This document shows, piece after piece, positions 34,584 through 47,899 of a stretch of 64,000 bases of DNA. Source of the stretch: Apostichopus japonicus (lineage: Eukaryota; Echinodermata; Holothuroidea; Aspidochirotida; Stichopodidae); contig NC_092579.1 of assembly GCF_037975245.1 (NCBI RefSeq), positions 32,071,666-32,135,665 on the forward strand, in the 5' to 3' direction. The notes beneath the pieces were generated by a model. That model was not told the origin of the DNA, did no database searches, and was given only the letters and a program-made list of their open reading frames with translations. Both the position numbers and the translations under genes were made by a program. Within the stretch, counting starts at the first letter, position 1. Every line of letters starts with the position of its first letter.

Positions 34584-36340
34584 ATAGTACAGTATTCAAA
34601 TGGTAGCCTTTACTGTAGAGTTGTTAACTCTATTGTTCACTCTGATAGTTGAGTATAATTAAGTTACATAATATATGCTGCAAGACACTTGGGGCGATAT
34701 TTTATGAAGGAAGTACGTTCCTTTGTAGCTACTTGTTCTGTTTGCTATATGATCTAACTGTTAACAATGAATTATTTGACAACCTGTAGGCTTTATTTTC
34801 ACACTCAAATGAGTACTTATTAATGATTACCCACATTGTTGATTATTATAGATGTGATTGAACACACAATATCACAACCTAATTAAAAGGCTTGTATTAG
34901 TATACATCTCTCTCCAGAGGCTCCAGTTCACTGTACTTTGATCAAGGGATGTCATTTTCTTATCATGTTTTCAGTTTTAGTACTTTTATCTTTTATGTTA
35001 CTGTTTAATTATCATTCATTTATGGTGTGTATGTATGCTGTTGATAAATAAAAAGGATTCCAGCTTCCACGGAGTGGTAAAATAAATGGCTGTCCTTTGA
35101 GTTTCTTATAAAGCAAAGATTTATATCAGAGCTGTAACATTATGTAAATGTGGTTTTCTGTTTCTTAATCGATCTTGGTGTCCAATTGCACTACACATCC
35201 AACAAATGCAGATACCCCCTCCAACCATACCAAAGATAAGAATGGGGTTACACGGCCCTTGTAATAATAATAATGAGCAGTTATTTTTACAAAGCTTAAC
35301 CAAACACAAATGTGGGAGAAGCCCGCGCACAGGCATATGGATCACAACTTACACTACGGGTGGCTTCCAATTCAACATTTTATATAAAATTTAGAAACTC
35401 ATTTCAGATGGGAAAACTGTAGACTGCTCTTGGATGATAAACCCACCTTACATAGAACCTCCTGATTGCCAAACCTCATTGCTTCAAATGCCATTGCCTT
35501 TATCCACTCGATCACAGCACCAGTGGTTCATCCTAGATGAAACCTAGCTGGCAGAGGGAGGGGGGGGGGGCACCTAAGATACAGTTACAGCAACTGAAGT
35601 AGATATAACTTTTGATTCTATTAAAATTTAGCAAACCTCTCCATTACCCAACCTCTACTTCAAGACATGCATAAGGAACAGATGCTCTAGAACTCTGCAC
35701 AAAAAGGTAAGACTGTACTTTAAGAACAAAACCTCTACATGGATCAGAGAAACAGTGAATTTCATTTAATACCTTCATTTATATTGGGGAATGGGTTAAA
35801 AATTCAGACAGTTTATCTAAAAAATCTCAAATGTGACATTTTATCACAAAATTCAAGCAGTTTTTGCCAAAATTTGTTGTATCTGAGAATGTTCATGCAG
35901 CTAGCTAAACAATTTTAGGTTGACATTTTTATGTCAAGATTCGCCCCAAGAGTCCGGCCCCCTCAAAAAGTGTAAATTATTATCTTTAGAATGTCTGTCC
36001 CATGGATACGCCAGACCTACACCCTCGCCCCCCCCCCCCCCGCGTTGATCATGACAGTACGCCTACTGTCCCGCCTAGGCCTAATGCCAGACCAACCCAT
36101 TCGAGTAATGATATATTGGTCATTAAAACAACTTTTGTGACGAGATTCGCAGCGAACTCAATAAATTATCTTGACCATGCAACATGTTTAATGACCTTAG
36201 GCCTATGTTATGAGAACATTTGAATTGTTTCGTTGTAAATGTAATGATTTCAAATGGATATGCATCTAGCATGTCATTGCTAGTTTATTTTTTTTCAATT
36301 AATACGTTGATATATTATGCGGTGTTTGTCCCACATGGCT
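34584..36340. other. no gene seen
   Basis: AT-rich flank of the gypsy LTR. It contains G11 at 35560-35570 and C12 near 36030. Short frames only. Confidence 0.4.
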
Positions 36341-36400
36341 TGCCATAGACGCACACGGTCGTGGTCAAAGGTTAAGCAACGGAGCGCGAATTATGATCTG

Positions 36401-36409
36401 TATATAAAG
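36401..36409 (+). promoter_or_regulatory. possible TATA box in a CpG-richer patch
   Basis: TATATAAAG lies in about 130 bp that has more CpG than its surroundings (cgcacacggtcg, ggagcgcgaa, gagcagtacgtgcag). Transcription would start near 36430 on the + strand. No coding exon could be tied to it, so it is a weak promoter candidate. Confidence 0.25.
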
Positions 36410-36639
36410 CTCACGAAAGGTTACACGAGCAGTACGTGCAGTTCGCTTCCTGGCAGCCGTTGGCTAACAATTCATACGTAATTGTAATTTGTAGCCTATT
36501 CTGTATGGGGGGGGGGGGTAACTGCCAAAGAATGTGAATGGCAGATATATTCGCCAGCTCGAAGGTTGTGTATTAGTTTTATGGAGCAAGTTAGTACTTC
36601 ACATTGTTTGAGTCAGCGAGCGTGAGAAATTACGCTAGC

Positions 36640-37960
36640 CTATCATATAATAGTATAGCTTAGGCCTAACGATAGGCTAGCTCACGTAGGCACTGGCGTC
36701 TATACTAGTTGGAATGCTAATCTAGGCCTAATATGATTATTCACTAGACAATTAACGTAAGTAAAGTAGGTCACTTTATATCTTCCGACAAAATACTAGA
36801 CCTAGCTGGTTGGGCCTAATTACTTTCTGGTTAAGGCTAGTACAGTTAGGCTAGGCCTAACTTAATTAGCCTAGGCCTAAATGTCTTTAAATTCCTACCA
36901 GAGTAGCCTACCATAGCCTAGGCTATGCCATCTAGCACTTAACAATAACAGTAACACATCCACAAGAAACTAACTCGCAGCCGGACAAATTAGCTTAGGA
37001 TGAAAGCTCTCTTTCCTTTTTTTTTTTTCCATCATGACAGGCAAGTCCGTTGGTTTCTTCTCCAACTTCCAAGAATAAAAACAATAGTTTCCTCCCTGAA
37101 ATTATTTTTAGGGGTTGAAACCAATGTTTTTCAGGGGAGGAAAGAAAGACGGCTTGGCTGTGGAAAGAATTAATTTAGGTAGTGAAGCAACTGCACGTAG
37201 TAAATGTGTCTTGTGATTTAGGAGAGTTTGGTGAAAGAAAGGAACATATTTCAAGAGACACTTGTACCTGTAGTAATTGAAGAAACTGGTAAATAGGAAA
37301 ACAAGGAGAGGAACCAAGGAGGGCATACCTATAGGCTAAATTTTCTATGTTATTTCATTCCCACAATGAATGCCATTACAAGCAAACGACCCATTACCAC
37401 TATGAATTCCACGCATGTATATTACCCCATGTTCGCATACAATCCTATGCAAACAATCCGGCCTATTCACAAACACTTTTTTATCTTCCAATCACTGAAC
37501 AGTTACACAAGGAAGATACCTGGTCACATTTTCTATTTTCATACTATCACAACTTTCTTTAGCTTACTCTACAAGAATATGCAGTCAGAGCCTACAGAAC
37601 AACAGTCTCCTCCCTTGAAAATAGTATGTTAGTTTCCTTAACCGTGTTATTTTTCACCCTTAACTTTACCTTTCTCCCTTTAAATCTTTTCTTACAGTTA
37701 TTCCACTTACAACATCTATTCTTTCCACATAGCCTAGCCAATATGCCTCCCATGAAAAACCTTAGTTAACTCCCCTGAAAATGTTAATGTAAGTTGTTCA
37801 ACTTTTAAGTGGGAGGAAAATAATGTTGTTAGGGGAGGGAACAGATGGCCCCAGGCTAGGCCTACCACCAAATGAAAATGGGAAACCTAGGCTAGCCTAC
37901 CAAAGCGAAGGCTAGATAGAGATGAGGACTAACTAGCCTATCCTAGGCTTCTTATACAAG
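36640..37960. repeat. dispersed AGGCCTA-rich stretch
   Basis: The palindrome-bearing word TAGGCCTA and variants (taggcctaac, ctaggcctaa, aggctagcctac) recur more than a dozen times in 36640-36960 and 37850-38000. This looks like low-complexity drift rather than a tandem array. No gene was supported between 36.6 and 39.5 kb. Confidence 0.5.
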
Positions 37961-39499
37961 CAACAGTACTTTGTAAAATGAAATTCTCAAGCAATTAGGC
38001 CTAGCTCTGTGGTCTAATTGATGTTAGTGATGGTTCAAGTATGGAGAAAACTCTCCATGAAAGCTGATGTTACCTAGCGTAGGCAACTAAATTGATATAC
38101 ATGTATTAATTTGATCAACTAGCATAATTTTGACCTGAAGCTAGGCTTAACAGTATTGGTCCAACTCTTGGCATATCTTTATCAGATCATAGCCTTCTTT
38201 GATGCCTAAGGCATGATTTTATGGTCTGCAGAACTGTTTCACTGAAACTTTGATTATTATTAAACCGAATTCAAACTTTGCTAAGTCGACCTCTCATTGT
38301 TGAGTAATTGTCTTTGATTTGGTTTTCAATTTGAAAACATTGATTGAAAGCTGTGAGGAACACAACTCATGGTAAACACATATTAAGAGTATTGAGAGAT
38401 AAGTACAATATATAGTATCTCTGTCCTTGTTGATATAGAATATTATTACACAGGTGCTAGAAGTCATGGAAGCACATGATGGTTTACCATGAATATACTA
38501 ATATGTTGTTGGTACTTGTGTGTTGGCTGAAAAGCCAGTTTTCATCTTTGCTAAGTGTACTTGTTGTAGCTTAAGTGTCGGTCCTTATTTCACTTGTCAA
38601 GTTTCTCGTTTCAAGAATGATGTTTATTTCAGACATTTTTCAATTTTCCAGTTCCTCATGAATGTGCTTGCTAAGTTTGTTTAAACTAGTACATGCTCTC
38701 CAAATTGTTTGACTGATGAAATGTTCTCAAATTGTGTTGAATCCATTCCTTTCAATCAGCTTGACCATTATAGTGAACAATATACATCAAAGGAAGTTTT
38801 GGCATTTTACGAAGTACTCCATAGGTTTGATAGCAATGTCTAGTAAGGTTTATTAAAGAGTCATATTGCAAGTATTAAAAATAAACAGGCACTTAGTAAC
38901 AAATAGAGGTACAGTTTATTCATGTTTGTAAACATTCATCAAAAAGGTATCTGCATATGCAAACAGGAAGATGATCTTATGTAAAACTACTTTAAAAAAA
39001 ATACTTAAATTTATGTCACACCAAAGGTATATATATATATACTGTACATATTGCTTTGATATTTGTCTTTACAGCATTGCATTGGCCACACTGATTCACA
39101 AGGAGACTCCATGAACTGTGACTGTAACATCCTGCTGGAGGTCTGAGACATTGAAGATTCTGTAATGCTTCCGTTTGGGTATGCAGTTTACTATAGTAAC
39201 ACAGAAATATTTAAGCTCTGGTATTTGTTTCGTTTATTTCTGCCATTAAACCACAATCATATACATTTGTTTATATATTGTTATATCAATGAGGCAGCAG
39301 TCAGGGTTGTTTAGGTAGTCAGGGGGAGGGAGGGGAGGAAGGGAGTGTATAAAAATGAGTCTAGTTGCAATGTCTATCTGCTTTCCAATATATGAAATCT
39401 TCTTATCTTTTACAATACTGTCTCAGGTGAAAGAAGAAGATGAAGAAAATTGAAGGAAAATTGTGAGTCTTGGATGTCTGTAATGAAGCTGGATCAGGT
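37961..39499. other. no gene seen
   Basis: AT-rich, with a short (TA)n at 39031-39041. No exon motifs recognised. Confidence 0.4.
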
Positions 39500-39621
39500 T
39501 TAGAACAAGTGGTTGAAAGATCATAAACTCCACCAAATACGAGAAGATCCTTCAAGCCTGTCCTCTACAGAGAGATCTGGAAGTGTTATCTGGAGGTGAT
39601 TTAATAGAAATTGGAGAAAAA
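39500..39621 (+). pseudogene. ABCC: ABCC exon copy A: 3' part only, donor intact
   Basis: From about 39517 the DNA matches the second half of the ABCC exon at 40809: AACTCCACCAAATACGAG, CTACAGAGAGATCTGGAAG and GAAATTGGAGAAAAA. Here a good splice donor (GAAAAA|GTAAGA) follows at 39622. The 5' half, which would hold the Q-loop, is absent or unrecognisable, and an extra base near 39524 breaks the frame. It is a truncated duplicate of the exon rather than a working one. Confidence 0.85.
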
Positions 39622-39716
39622 GTAAGATTCAAGGAAAACATCAGTGTGAGCCAGTATCATGAACATCAGTCTTGTCCTCTCAACAGTTGATTGTTGTCAA
39701 GATCATTTCTAAATGT

Positions 39717-40130
39717 AGGAGACACGGTGCCTTAGCCTGTTGGAACCAGTCAGTATTTGGTGTGGTCTGTTTTTGTGCTAAATGTACGAGACACGGTGCC
39801 TTAGCCTATTGAAAATAGTCGGTAATTGGTGTGGTGTGTTTTTGTGCTAATTGAATGAGACACGGTGCCTTAGGCTGTTGGAATTAGTTGGTATTTGGTG
39901 TGGTCAGTTTTTGTGCTAAATGTACGAGACACGGTGCCTTAGCCTGTTGGAACCAGTTGGTATTTGGTGTGGTCAGTTTTTGTGCTAAAGGTACGAGACA
40001 CGGTGCCTTAGCCTGTTGGAACCAGTGGGTATTTGGTGTGTTCTTGTTTTTGTGCTAAATGTATGAGACATGGTGCCTTAGCCTGTTGGAACCAGTTGGT
40101 ATTTGATGTTTTTTGTGTGCTAAACTACTA
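39717..40130 (+). repeat. 69-bp tandem repeat derived from ABCC intron
   Basis: Units starting GAGACACGGTGCCTTAGCC begin near 39719, 39788, 39857, 39926, 39995 and 40064, giving a period of 69 bp. Each continues TGTTGGAACCAGT, GGTATTTGGTGTGGT and TTTTTGTGCTAAATGTA. More decayed copies run on to about 40600 and reappear at 41070-41480, after ABCC copy B. Because the repeat follows both exon copies, it seems to have been duplicated together with them. Confidence 0.9.
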
Positions 40131-40775
40131 TTCTTACAGAAAGGCTGAACAAATTCCATGATATAGTTTGAACAGAGTGACACATTCCACTCATTCCAAG
40201 CAACCATGACAACATCAAAATGAACCTAATTGGTTTCTTAGTTTATTGGCATGAGATGTAGTCTGTTTTTGTGCTAAATTATTGAGACATGGTGCCTTAG
40301 TTTATTGGTATTAGTTTTTAATTAGAAATGTAGGAGACATTTTTGTGCTAAATGTATAAGACCTCAGCCTTAGCCTATTGGAACCAGTCAGTAATTGGTG
40401 TGGTGTGTTTGTATTAAATTGATAAGTTCTGCCTTAGTTTATTGATATGAGTTGCTAATTAGTGTGGTCTGTTTTGTGCTAAATTAATGAAACCTGTTGC
40501 CTTAGTTTGTTGGAATGAATTTGTAATAAGTATTTTTGTTGTCTAAAATTAATAAGACATTGTACCTAGTTTGATGGAACGAGTTGGTATTTAGTGAGGT
40601 CTTTTTTGAGAGTTGTTCAAACCAGTGTCCAATAACTTTGATCTGACCATAAAATTTCATTTCTTTCACAAATTGCCCCTCTAGAAGAGTATACATGTTT
40701 TGTCTCACGGCTGACAGTTTGGTTGTTAACAGGGTTTGACTTTTTTACTTTTGCTGTTACTTTGAAGAAAAATGA

Positions 40776-41057
<282 letters not shown>

Positions 41058-41069
41058 TAAAGATCAGTG

Positions 41070-41480
41070 CTAAATGTTCGAGACATGGTGCCTTAGCCTG
41101 TTGGAACCAGTCGGTACTTTGGTGTGGTCTGTTTCGTGATAAATTAAAGAGACATTGTGCCTTAGTTTGGTGGAATGAGTAGCTAATTAGTGTGGTCTAT
41201 TTGTGCTAAATTGAAGAGGAGTACTGTGATAATTTGTTGGTAGTTAGTGTGGTGTGTTTGTATTAAATTTATAAGTTTTGCCTTAGTTTATTGATATGAT
41301 TTGCTAACTAGTGTGGTCTGTTTTGTGCTAAATTAATGAGACCCGGTGCCTTAGTTTGTTGGAATCATTTTGTAATTAGTAATTTGGTTGTCTTAAATTG
41401 ATGATTGTTGCCTTATATTGTTGGAAAGAGTTGCCAATTAATGTGGTCTGGGTTGTGGTAAATTAAAAAGACAGTTGATT
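41070..41480 (+). repeat. decayed continuation of the 69-bp repeat
   Basis: Copies of gagacaYggtgccttag...ttggaat..gt...ttgtgctaaat, 70-80 percent alike by eye, follow ABCC copy B just as the better-conserved array follows copy A. Near 41476 the text ACAGTTGATTGTTGTCAAGATC repeats that at about 39684. Confidence 0.75.
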
Positions 41481-41714
41481 GTTGTCAAGATCAGAAAACT
41501 CGAAGATGACTCAAGAAAACTCATTTGAAGGAAAAACACCAGCTAAGCTGGAAAGCTGCAATATACAGTCAAGGTTAGTCATAAGAAAGAAAGGTTCATA
41601 AAAATACATATTTAATTATGTTTCCACCAGTAAAGTTTCAATCACAGTCTAAACTTTGTTGGAATTAGTTGCTAATTAGTTTTTTATGTTTTGTGCTAAA
41701 TGTACGAGACTTAC

Positions 41715-41796
41715 TTTGAAGAAAACTGGCTATTTCTTGTGCATTCCTCTCCTTTCCTTAGGGTTCTGTGGACTATATTGATCAACAGTTAGCTTT
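41715..41796 (+). pseudogene. ABCC: ABCC exon copy C: decayed acceptor and first codons
   Basis: The segment GTGCATTCCTCTCCTTTCCTTAG, followed by ggttctgtggactatattgatcaacag, matches the acceptor and first 10 codons of copy B (gtattcctctcctttcatcag, then ctggcctatgttgctcaacaa). Similarity is lost after the QQ codons. With copies A and B this makes three partial duplicates of one exon in 2.3 kb. Confidence 0.65.
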
Positions 41797-42613
41797 TTGA
41801 CATAGCGCCACCCCATCATCCTTCACTCTATGACTTACCCGCCATTTACAAAACGTACGCCTCCTTGGATACCAACACAACGCTGCAGAGTACACTTTCG
41901 ATTCATAGTGTGTCTCTTCAAAAGGAGTTCCTATTCTTTCCGTCCGCCGTCTTAGGCTGGAGACTAATTCTTTCTAGTAAGTAAAGTTTATGATCAATTT
42001 CATTGTATAAAAGCCATTTAAAACCCGTAGGGAGGGGCTGTTTTGCCAATATGACAACCCCTTACCCACCTATAACCGCCCCCTTAGTCGAAAACCTAAA
42101 CCTCTCTGATTTTGACATAGACATTAATGACTGGATCCCTGTACAAAAATAGCAGAAAAAGACAACGTCCAATATACGTTGAAATAAACCCATCTCCAAA
42201 CTCCAAACCAACCACCAAAAAGTCCGCTCAAACAATCATTGTATCAGGAATCTTACCAGAACTATCAAAAAACCCAATAAACACTTGCTAAACTAATCAA
42301 TGAAGAAAAACCAAATGCCATGATCTCAAATATAAACCGTCTTCGTAGTAACAACATCCTAATCACCCCCCATGACCCTAAAACTGCAAATATCCTCCTG
42401 AAACCATGGAATCAAAAGACTTAACTAGGCAACCCCAAACCAAGAATCCCCAAAAAAGTATGACAAAGAAACTTCTCCGTAGTAGCCTGTGGCATAAACC
42501 CTGAAATTCAAATCAAAGATATTGAACAAGAACTCAAAGACCAAGAATACACCCCAATACAAGCTAAAAGACTCATTAGTCATGCCACAAACAATACAGC
42601 TTGGAAAGTAAAA

Positions 42614-43210
42614 ATGACGTTTGAAGAACAAGAGCCTCAACAACCCCTAATCAAACAAGGTTTCTACTTAGGATACTCTAAACACAAAACAGAAGAATAC
42701 CACGAACCCCCCCAAATCACTCAATGTTTCAAATGTCAACTCTTTGGACACACCCCCCATACTTGCAAAAATCAAACCAGATGTCTCAGATGTGGCAAAA
42801 ACCACAGAGTTAAAGACTGTCCCAAACCAAAAGAAAACCCAAAATGTGCCAATTGCTCAGGGACTCATGTCGCCCTTTACAAAGGATGCCCAAAATTTAA
42901 AGAAGCTAAAACTGAAGCTAATAACAAACAACAAGAACAAAGAACCTACGCGAATGTAACCAATTTTACCCCTAAAATTGAAATAACAAATAAAATCGTC
43001 ACTGAAAAAAAACTTAATATCCCAACCTTTGTAATTGAATTAGTACAATACACCTTCCAAACAGCCAACATTAATATTAAATCTGACGACCTTGCCAGTT
43101 ACGCCACCGTGTTAGCACTAAAACACCTAAACTTAAATATCCCAGAAACTGTAATTATGGAACGTCTCCACCATCCTTCAATATTTAGCCCTCCTCAATC
43201 ACCTACATGA
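42614..43210 (+). pseudogene. LINE ORF1 fragment with three zinc knuckles
   Basis: A 198-codon open block contains CFKCQLFGHTPHTC, CLRCGKNHRVKDC and CANCSGTHVALYKGC. This CCHC triplet with an FKCQ-GH start is characteristic of gag-like ORF1 proteins of Jockey/I LINEs. The N-terminal portion lies upstream (42.08-42.6 kb) but is split by stops, so the start listed here is only the open segment. After the knuckles come a Lys/Gln-rich linker and TYANVT, then a C-terminal region ending SPPQSPT. Confidence 0.85.
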
Positions 43211-45972
43211 CAAGCACACTCCCTCCTTCGGTCAAGTTCCTCCACCTAAATATCAACAGTATCCTTCCAAAATTAAGCCTCCTACTTAGTATATTCGCCA
43301 ACCACTCCCCGGATATCATTTCTTTAAACTAAACTAAATACAAATTCCCACCTTAGCATCCCTGGTTACCAAACTTTCAGACATGATATCTCTCGATATA
43401 TGGTTTGAGTACTTATTGCTGAAAAAAACAACCTCAAAGCCACCCTCCTCCCAAACAAACCCAAACAATTGAAATTGTACTCGAAAGAGACAATAAATCT
43501 CTCCACATTATTAGCTATTATAGTCCCCAAATGAGCCCATATCCACAATCAAAAACAGTTCTAATAAAAATACAATACTACTAGGAGATTTAAATGCCCA
43601 CCACATCATTTTTGGTAGCACCAAAATATCTGAAAAAGGCATATCCCTCTTAGAAATATGTGATAAACACAACTTAACAATAATTAACCAAAATACCAAA
43701 ACTAGGATAAACCCAATAAACAATAATACTGAACTACTTGACTACGCCATAACCTCAAACCACCTTGCAACTAAAACTCATTCGATTCAAATCCTAGAAG
43801 ATGACCTAATCAGTGACCATTTTCCACTCCTTTTTGAGCTAGACATAAACCTCAGTCGCATCCAAAATAACGAATTAACGTATAATTACAATAAAGCAGA
43901 CTGGACATCATTTAAAAAGGGATCATAACAAACAACACTATTGCCAATTACCACAACAACAAGCTAAATTACATCGGCATATATTGTGACAGCATTGCCC
44001 AACATATCTTTAATACCTTCAAAAAACACTGCCCCTTAAAAACAAAACAGGAATCCAAAACTAAATAGGAATATTCTTACACTAAATAGATCAGACGTCG
44101 ACTACATAGAACCTATATGATCTCCCCAGATCCAACTCTAAAGCCCTAAATTAACCAACTTGAAAAACAAATAAATACACAAATATCGGCGGTCGACCAA
44201 AACCGAGTCCAAAACAAATGCGATTCAATCATTAATGACAAAAACCCAAAACACTTTTGGAAAAATTAAAGAAATATCGAAAACCCATTACAACCCAAAC
44301 ACAGGTAATACAGACGAATGCCTTAGAGATAAAGTAGGTAACCTCATCACAAAAACTTAAGACCAAATAAAGCTTAGTGAATCATACTTGAAAACTATAT
44401 TCAATATCTTAGATGGCCCTCCATACGATAACAGATTCCAACACAAAATAAACCGTACAATTATCTGTAATGCAACCAGCTTTATCCCCAACTTCTAAGG
44501 ATGTCTCAACAAAAACATCCCTCTACTCAAAGAAATAGATATAAATGATTGGTATAGTGCCACTGAATATGCAAAAATGCCTCCTCCCCTGGTCTTGACA
44601 ACATAAATGACCTAATGCTAAAAGATTCCCCTCCGTGGGCCTCCGATATTCATTAACTCTCATATTTTCCCATTATTTAACAAACTCCTTAGACTGGGTC
44701 ATTTCCCAACCCTGTGGACATCCGCCAAAATGATTTTAATACCGAAACTAAGTAAAGACACACCAAAATTCAAAACTATCAACCAATTAGTCTCCTACCA
44801 GCCTTAGGTAAGATTTTCGAAAGAATTATAGATAACCGCACCAGAAACCACCTTGAGCAAATTAATCACTTTGCCCGTATCAATCAGGCTAATTCCGGGC
44901 ACACAAATCTACAATAAACCAAACTTTCCACCTTTCCAAATAAATTCGCATCGGCTTCATAAAAAAACATGATACCACTGCCCTCTTCCTTGATGCCAAA
45001 AAGGAGTTCGACAAAACTTGGCACAACGGCATAAGAATTTAACTACTTAACTTTAATCTCCCCTCCAATTACACCAGACTTCTTTCCTCTTTCCTTAGTG
45101 AGCGCAATGCCAAAATATGCTACAAAAACCAACAATCAAAACCTTTTCCACTTGGTGCAGGGACTCCACAGGGCGCTGTTTTCAGCCCCCTCCCCTGCAC
45201 CCTATATGTTAATGATTTGAACATCCCCCCTCTATCTAAATGCAGCTATAGTCAGTACACTGACGACATAGCCATTTGGAGCACCAGTAAAAATATCTAT
45301 ATGACGGAACTAAATATTAAAAGAGCAATTACACATCTCGAAAAGTGGTGCTCGATGTGGAGAACAAAAATATATCCCTCAATATCTAACCTAGCCAATT
45401 TCTCCATAATAAACTCAAAATACCATAACCATATTGCCAAAATGAATCTTTTCAACACCTCAATCACTGCTACTCCTAATGCAACCTTCCTTGGTACCAC
45501 TTTCGATAGCAAATTATTGTTTAATCTACTTTGTAACAGAACTGCAGGACGCTGCTGGTTCCAACTTAAATCCATTCAAATCCTCTCACACAAATATAAC
45601 TTCCCTCCGAAAACCATTATCCAAATCTATAAATCCAAAGTAAAAATGATTCTCAGTTACGGGAGCATCTCCCTGCTTACCATCTCTAATCCCAATAAAC
45701 AAATTTTAAACAGAATCCACACCACAGCTTATCGACTCGCACTCAAAATCCCTACCTATATTGCTACTTTGTACGTTCTCCGTGCAGGAAACACAAAATC
45801 TACTTTCACCCGACTTGAAGAATTCAACACCAAGTTATACAAAAACAACCTCGAGAACGACCCTTTGATTGAAGACCTCCCCCTGAAATACAAAGTCGCA
45901 ACAACTCACTACCCCAAAACCAAACCCTTTCTGTATTCACAATTGTTACTACTTAAAGTCTCATTCCATTAA
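43200..45972 (+). pseudogene. LINE ORF2 relic (EN-RT), C-terminal block open
   Basis: The endonuclease relic reads VKFLHLNINSILPKL, then LLGDLNAHH and SDHFPLLF, with stops between. The reverse transcriptase relic includes GAGTPQGAVFSPL near 45163, followed by YTDDIAIW (45253-45276), where the usual catalytic Y-x-DD is kept. From 45217 to 45972 the frame is open for 251 codons (EKWCSMW, NATFLGTTFD, MILSYGS, LNRIHTTAYRLAL). The first two thirds are degraded by many stops and indels, so it is not functional. Confidence 0.85.
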
Positions 45973-46374
45973 AAAAATCCTTTCCTAAATGGTTCTAGGC
46001 CCAAGTATACTTATATATACAGATTATATTGTTACCAAACAATAGAAACCACAACCACTCCCTACCCAAACAATAGAAACCACTCCGTCTCCACAATTCT
46101 CAGTACTTAAAAAATTCCTCTCCTTTAGAAATCCCTCCCTAAGTGACTCTTTGACTCTGACCTCGGGTATGATTATGGCTATCCTGTCCAATATAAATAT
46201 ATAAGACTTCATTTACCAGCAATTCCCTGACTGAACATAGACAACCTTTCCAAGAAAAAAAAAAAAAATGTCTATTCTATAAAAACAAACTTATTATCCC
46301 CCGTAGGACCTCTCGCCAGGTCGACCAGGGGTTAAACTCCTTTTGATTTGATATCAACAACAACAAAGACAAAC

Positions 46375-46631
46375 CTTTTACTCGAATTAAAAAAAAAAGG
46401 TAACTAATTTCATTTATTTCATTTCATTTATTGATTTTTGTTCTATTTTAACATAAGTATGACATAAGTATGACATATGACATAGAAGGAGATAAGAAAC
46501 AAAACTTGTGAAAGGAAGTGTATTAAAAAACCCTATAGGGCTTGTCGGGTAGTGACACTCCCTAAAAACTCCCTAAACTCTAAACTCCCTAAAGACATCA
46601 TGATTAGATTTTGGTTTCATTTAATCAATAG
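46375..46631. other. SRP68 intron, no gene
   Basis: AT-rich intron between the LINE tail and the SRP68 exon. It contains short repeats (taagtatgacataagtatgacata near 46456; ctccctaaa copies near 46558-46590). Confidence 0.5.
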
Positions 46632-46704
46632 GTAGAGGAATTGGACACTCTTGCGCAAGATATCAACGACTTGAAGTACTCTGCTCAGGCGGCCTCCATT
46701 CTAG
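46632..46704 (+). CDS. SRP68: SRP68 penultimate exon
   Basis: SRP68 is a protein subunit of the cytosolic signal recognition particle. It forms a heterodimer with SRP72 and binds SRP RNA to deliver secretory ribosomes to the ER. This 73-bp exon follows acceptor ATCAATAG and ends CTAG|GTATGT in phase 1. It encodes VEELDTLAQDINDLKYSAQ and AASIL, matching the VQELI...SLQAAAIL segment near the SRP68 C-terminus. The split Asp codon (G + AT) is completed by the exon at 47900. Earlier exons were not found. The preceding intron holds a 4.5-kb LINE. Confidence 0.9.
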
Positions 46705-47899
46705 GTATGTACTTAATAATAATATAATAATAATAATAATCAATGTACTGTGTTTGGAAAGAAACTTTTTGCTGCTTTGGATGAAGATTAAGGATTCTTG
46801 TTTTTCAAAAGGCAAAATGCAAGATGGACTATATATGAAAGGATGAATACCAAAACTTTAAGAAAAGAAATTGGGTGGGGGGGAGGGGGAATCAGGCAGA
46901 GACCATCATGTTACTACCCTGTTAATTTTGTGTAGGACACTGGTTAATTTAAAAGGAAGAAATCCTTTAGTACCCTTGAGTTTCTGAAAGGTTTCTTCTT
47001 TGGGATAACAGTGGAGAGACATATCGATGTTCTCTTTTGGGTCTGATCGTCAGGAAAATGCAGATTAAACTGCCGTGTCCATTTGGAACCTTGGAATTGA
47101 ACCCTGCTACTGGAACAAATGTATTCCATCAGAGCATAGACAATGATTCAGAGAAATATGGCCTTTATATTAATAATCTGTTGTTTTCTTTCCCAAATTT
47201 TTCTCTTTGGTTAAACAATGAGTGAAAAGATTCATTCGGTTGGAAGCAGCACCGCCCCTTTTCACACCTTTTTTTTTGGGGGGGGGGGGGGGGGGGAAGA
47301 GACCTATTAGCCCTTAGGGTCTGAAAATATTACAATAGGATTATTGTGGTGGACAGGACAGACAACAGTTATTTTTGCTTGTAGCTGAATGTATGATGTT
47401 CAGGGATCACAAGGAAGTATCAAAAGCCTGATCAAAACTGCCGTCTTTTGTACTATCGAAATTTGTCAGAATAAAGAAATTGAAAGCCAAAATATAAAGA
47501 GTTTATCTGGCCTTGTAGACTGCGATTGAACCAGTCTCTGTCATCTACAAATAATAGAAAGTGGGTATCCATTTCTGTTTGTGACAGCAATAACAAAAAA
47601 TGACTGCAAATTAACAAGTTTTTGTAAACTTTCTCTATTCAGGGATTTGAATCCCAAATTCCACTCGAATATACCCCCCCCCCCTACTTATGAACTGTCA
47701 CGTAGCTCAAGGTGACAAACTTACTACAAAGATGAGAATAGGCCTTAGGTGGTTCCTAATTCAATGACATTTCTCACAGTTAATTGAATTGACTTCCCCC
47801 ACCCTCCAGATTATCCTCACCCATAGAAAATACCCTCCACCCAAGAATACATAAAAAAAACCATGGCTTACCAAGAACCTCTCTGCGTTCATTTTTCAG
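46705..47899. other. last SRP68 intron
   Basis: A 1195-bp intron with an ATA/ATAA repeat near 46710-46740, a G18 run at about 47278-47296 and a C9 run near 47678. No gene seen. Confidence 0.8.

Larger units (their letters stand above)
41800..46370 (+). mobile_element. decayed Jockey/I-like LINE
   Basis: The order is a 5' region with a TATA-like tgtataaaagcc near 42005, ORF1 with zinc knuckles (42.1-43.2 kb), an endonuclease relic (43.2-43.9 kb), reverse transcriptase (44.7-45.3 kb) and an ORF2 C-terminal part to 45972. The element ends with a 3' UTR and an ATCAACAACAACAA tail at about 46351-46364. Stops and shifts are frequent except in two open blocks. It lies in the intron just before the SRP68 exon at 46632. 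The 5' border is approximate. Confidence 0.85.

Noticed and set aside
39063-39150. Possible ABC transporter exon after TTTACAG
   Set aside because: The frame contains no ABC motifs and stops quickly.
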